Source: Bacteroidota bacterium (GTDB taxonomy: Bacteria; Bacteroidota; Bacteroidia; Bacteroidales; VadinHA17). Taken from it: DNA of 7,480 nucleotides. Numbering within the stretch: the first letter of the stretch is position 1; the number at the start of each line of letters is the position of its first letter. A program made the position numbers and the translations under genes. The notes beneath the pieces were generated by a model. That model saw only the letters and a list, made by a program, of their open reading frames with translations, was not told the DNA's origin and did not search any database. Location of the stretch: assembly GCA_006227095.1 (NCBI GenBank), contig SBFZ01000212.1:1-7480 (forward strand). Reading direction: 5' to 3'. This document shows positions 6,243-7,480 of the stretch, piece after piece.

Positions 6243-7480
6243 ATGTCAAAAGTTAAGCGTGTTTATTCCTTCGGAAACAAGACAGCCGAAGGCAAGGCGG
6301 ATATGAAGAATCTGCTCGGCGGCAAGGGAGCCAACCTGGCTGAGATGTGCCTCCTGGGACTGCCGGTACCTGCCGGTTTTACGATTACCACTGAAGTATG
6401 TACTGAGTATTACCAGAACAATCACCAGTTGCCGGCTGAACTCATGCCCGAGGTATGGGAAGCCATGAAGAAGACTGAAGAAGCAATGGGGATGAAATAT
6501 GGTGACAGCGAGAATGCCCTTCTCGTCTCATGTCGTTCGGGTGCCCGCAGTTCAATGCCCGGTATGATGGACACCGTTCTGAACATTGGTCTCTGTTCCG
6601 ATACCATCCCCGGCCTGATAAAGAAGACAGGCAACCCGCGTTTTGTATGGGATTCATACCGCCGTCTGATCATGATGTATGCTGACGTGGTTATGGAAAA
6701 GGCTGAAGGTATTGAGCCGGCAGACGGCAAGGGTATCCGCAAGCAGCTTGACGAGATGCTTGATGAGTTCAAGCATTCAAAGGGTTATAAGTCAGACACC
6801 GAACTCACCTCCGACGAACTGAAGGATCTTGCCGAAGCTTTCAAGAAGAGGATCAAACAATCGCTTGGCAAGGAATTTCCGGACGATGCACGTGAGCAGC
6901 TCGAAGGTGGTATCAAGGCTGTCTTCAAGAGCTGGAACGGCAAGAAGGCTGTTTCATACCGTCGTATCGAGGGAATTCCAGATGCATGGGGAACAGCGGT
7001 TAACGTTCAGGCCATGGTATTCGGAAACATGGGTGACTCATCGGCTACCGGTGTTGCCTTCACCCGTAACCCGGCAACCGGTGATAACCTGTTCTATGGC
7101 GAATGGCTTGTAAATGCGCAGGGTGAAGACGTGGTTGCAGGTATCCGCACCCCGAACCCGCTCAATGATGACACAAAGAATGAGCAGAATATGCATCTGC
7201 ACAGCATGCAGGAGTCAATGCCCGGAACCTACAGGGAACTGGTGGACATCAGGAACATCCTTGAGAAGTCATTCCATGACATGCTTGACATTGAGTTCAC
7301 CATACAGGAAGGTACTCTCTACATGCTGCAGTGCCGCGCCGGCAAGCGTACAGGTACCGCAGCCCTGAACATGGCCATGGACATGCTCCAGGAAGGACTT
7401 ATAGACGAGAAGACAGCTGTCATGAGGGTTGATCCCGCACAGCTTGATGAGCTTCTCCACCCGATATGCAACCCGGAAGC
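6243..7480 (+). CDS. ppdK: Pyruvate, phosphate dikinase, N-terminal part (cut by right edge)
   Basis: The enzyme interconverts pyruvate + ATP + phosphate and phosphoenolpyruvate + AMP + pyrophosphate in the cytosol. The first 412 of an expected ~900 residues are present, with no stop or frameshift. They cover the ATP-grasp nucleotide-binding region: VYSFG (7-11), LLGGKGANLAEM (24-35), GLPVPAGFTITTEVC (39-53), VSCRSGARSSMPGMMDTVLN (95-114), QAMVFGNMGDSSATGVAFTR (256-275), EWLVNAQGEDVVAGIRTP (287-304) and DIEFTIQEGTLYMLQCR (349-365). The 'GNMG...TGVAFTRNP' and 'GARxSMPGMMDT' motifs separate it from PEP synthase. The phosphohistidine domain and the C-terminal PEP-binding barrel lie beyond the window. 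The start at 6243 fits the family N-terminus and the upstream promoter-like box. Arginine codons are mainly CGT/CGC (14 of 18), suggesting high expression. It can complement or oppose pyruvate kinase, encoded about 1.6 kb away on the other strand. Confidence 0.97.
   Translation, partial: MSKVKRVYSFGNKTAEGKADMKNLLGGKGANLAEMCLLGLPVPAGFTITTEVCTEYYQNNHQLPAELMPEVWEAMKKTEEAMGMKYGDSENALLVSCRSGARSSMPGMMDTVLNIGLCSDTIPGLIKKTGNPRFVWDSYRRLIMMYADVVMEKAEGIEPADGKGIRKQLDEMLDEFKHSKGYKSDTELTSDELKDLAEAFKKRIKQSLGKEFPDDAREQLEGGIKAVFKSWNGKKAVSYRRIEGIPDAWGTAVNVQAMVFGNMGDSSATGVAFTRNPATGDNLFYGEWLVNAQGEDVVAGIRTPNPLNDDTKNEQNMHLHSMQESMPGTYRELVDIRNILEKSFHDMLDIEFTIQEGTLYMLQCRAGKRTGTAALNMAMDMLQEGLIDEKTAVMRVDPAQLDELLHPICNPE

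Noticed and set aside
5971..6249. Minus-strand 92-codon frame over the end of xerD and the intergenic gap
   Set aside because: Overlaps the xerD catalytic C-terminus, resembles no family I know, and reads like a shadow of the coding strand.
6422..6772. Minus-strand 116-codon frame inside ppdK
   Set aside because: It is fully opposite conserved PPDK motifs and is serine-rich antisense sequence.
1..7480. CRISPR array, defence system, riboswitch or other novel system
   Set aside because: No regularly spaced repeats, no defence-type domains, and the non-coding gaps (103 and 189 nt or less) show no recognisable riboswitch.

Overview
The window looks like chromosomal DNA from a member of the Bacteroidota, of roughly balanced GC. 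Four things point there. A long secreted protein ends in a type B C-terminal sorting domain of the type IX secretion system (gliding motility-associated C-terminal domain). A small gene resembles DUF6702, a family I know mainly from Bacteroidota. The pyruvate kinase has the lineage-type 'RINSAH' substitution in its N-terminal motif. Three 5' regions carry TAnnTTTG boxes, the -7 element of the Bacteroidota primary sigma factor, and most genes lack a strong Shine-Dalgarno. I cannot name a genus.

Layout: from about 5041 leftwards, on the minus strand, runs a tight gene string: aroQ (type II 3-dehydroquinate dehydratase), pyk (pyruvate kinase, 8 nt later), a DUF6702-like exported protein (28 nt later), a large fibronectin-type/PKD-like protein with a T9SS type B C-terminus (overlapping or nearly so), and the first 14 codons of one more gene running off the left edge, joined by an ATGA overlap. 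From about 5145 rightwards, on the plus strand, lie xerD (tyrosine recombinase) and, after a 189-nt gap with its own promoter-like box, the first 412 codons of ppdK (pyruvate phosphate dikinase), which is cut by the right edge. The 103-nt gap between aroQ and xerD is a divergent promoter region with one -7-like box facing each way.

Working together: pyk and ppdK act on the same phosphoenolpyruvate/pyruvate node in opposite or alternative directions, and aroQ belongs to the shikimate pathway, which consumes phosphoenolpyruvate at two steps. XerD resolves chromosome dimers at dif with XerC and is functionally separate. The downstream end of the minus-strand string changes theme from housekeeping metabolism to cell-envelope and secreted proteins. 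I see no tRNA, rRNA, CRISPR array, insertion sequence or phage gene. I found no convincing evidence of an undescribed system; the less ordinary points are the coupled envelope genes at the left end, the C-terminal tail of the sorting domain, residue changes in pyruvate kinase, and the codon-use contrast between xerD and ppdK.
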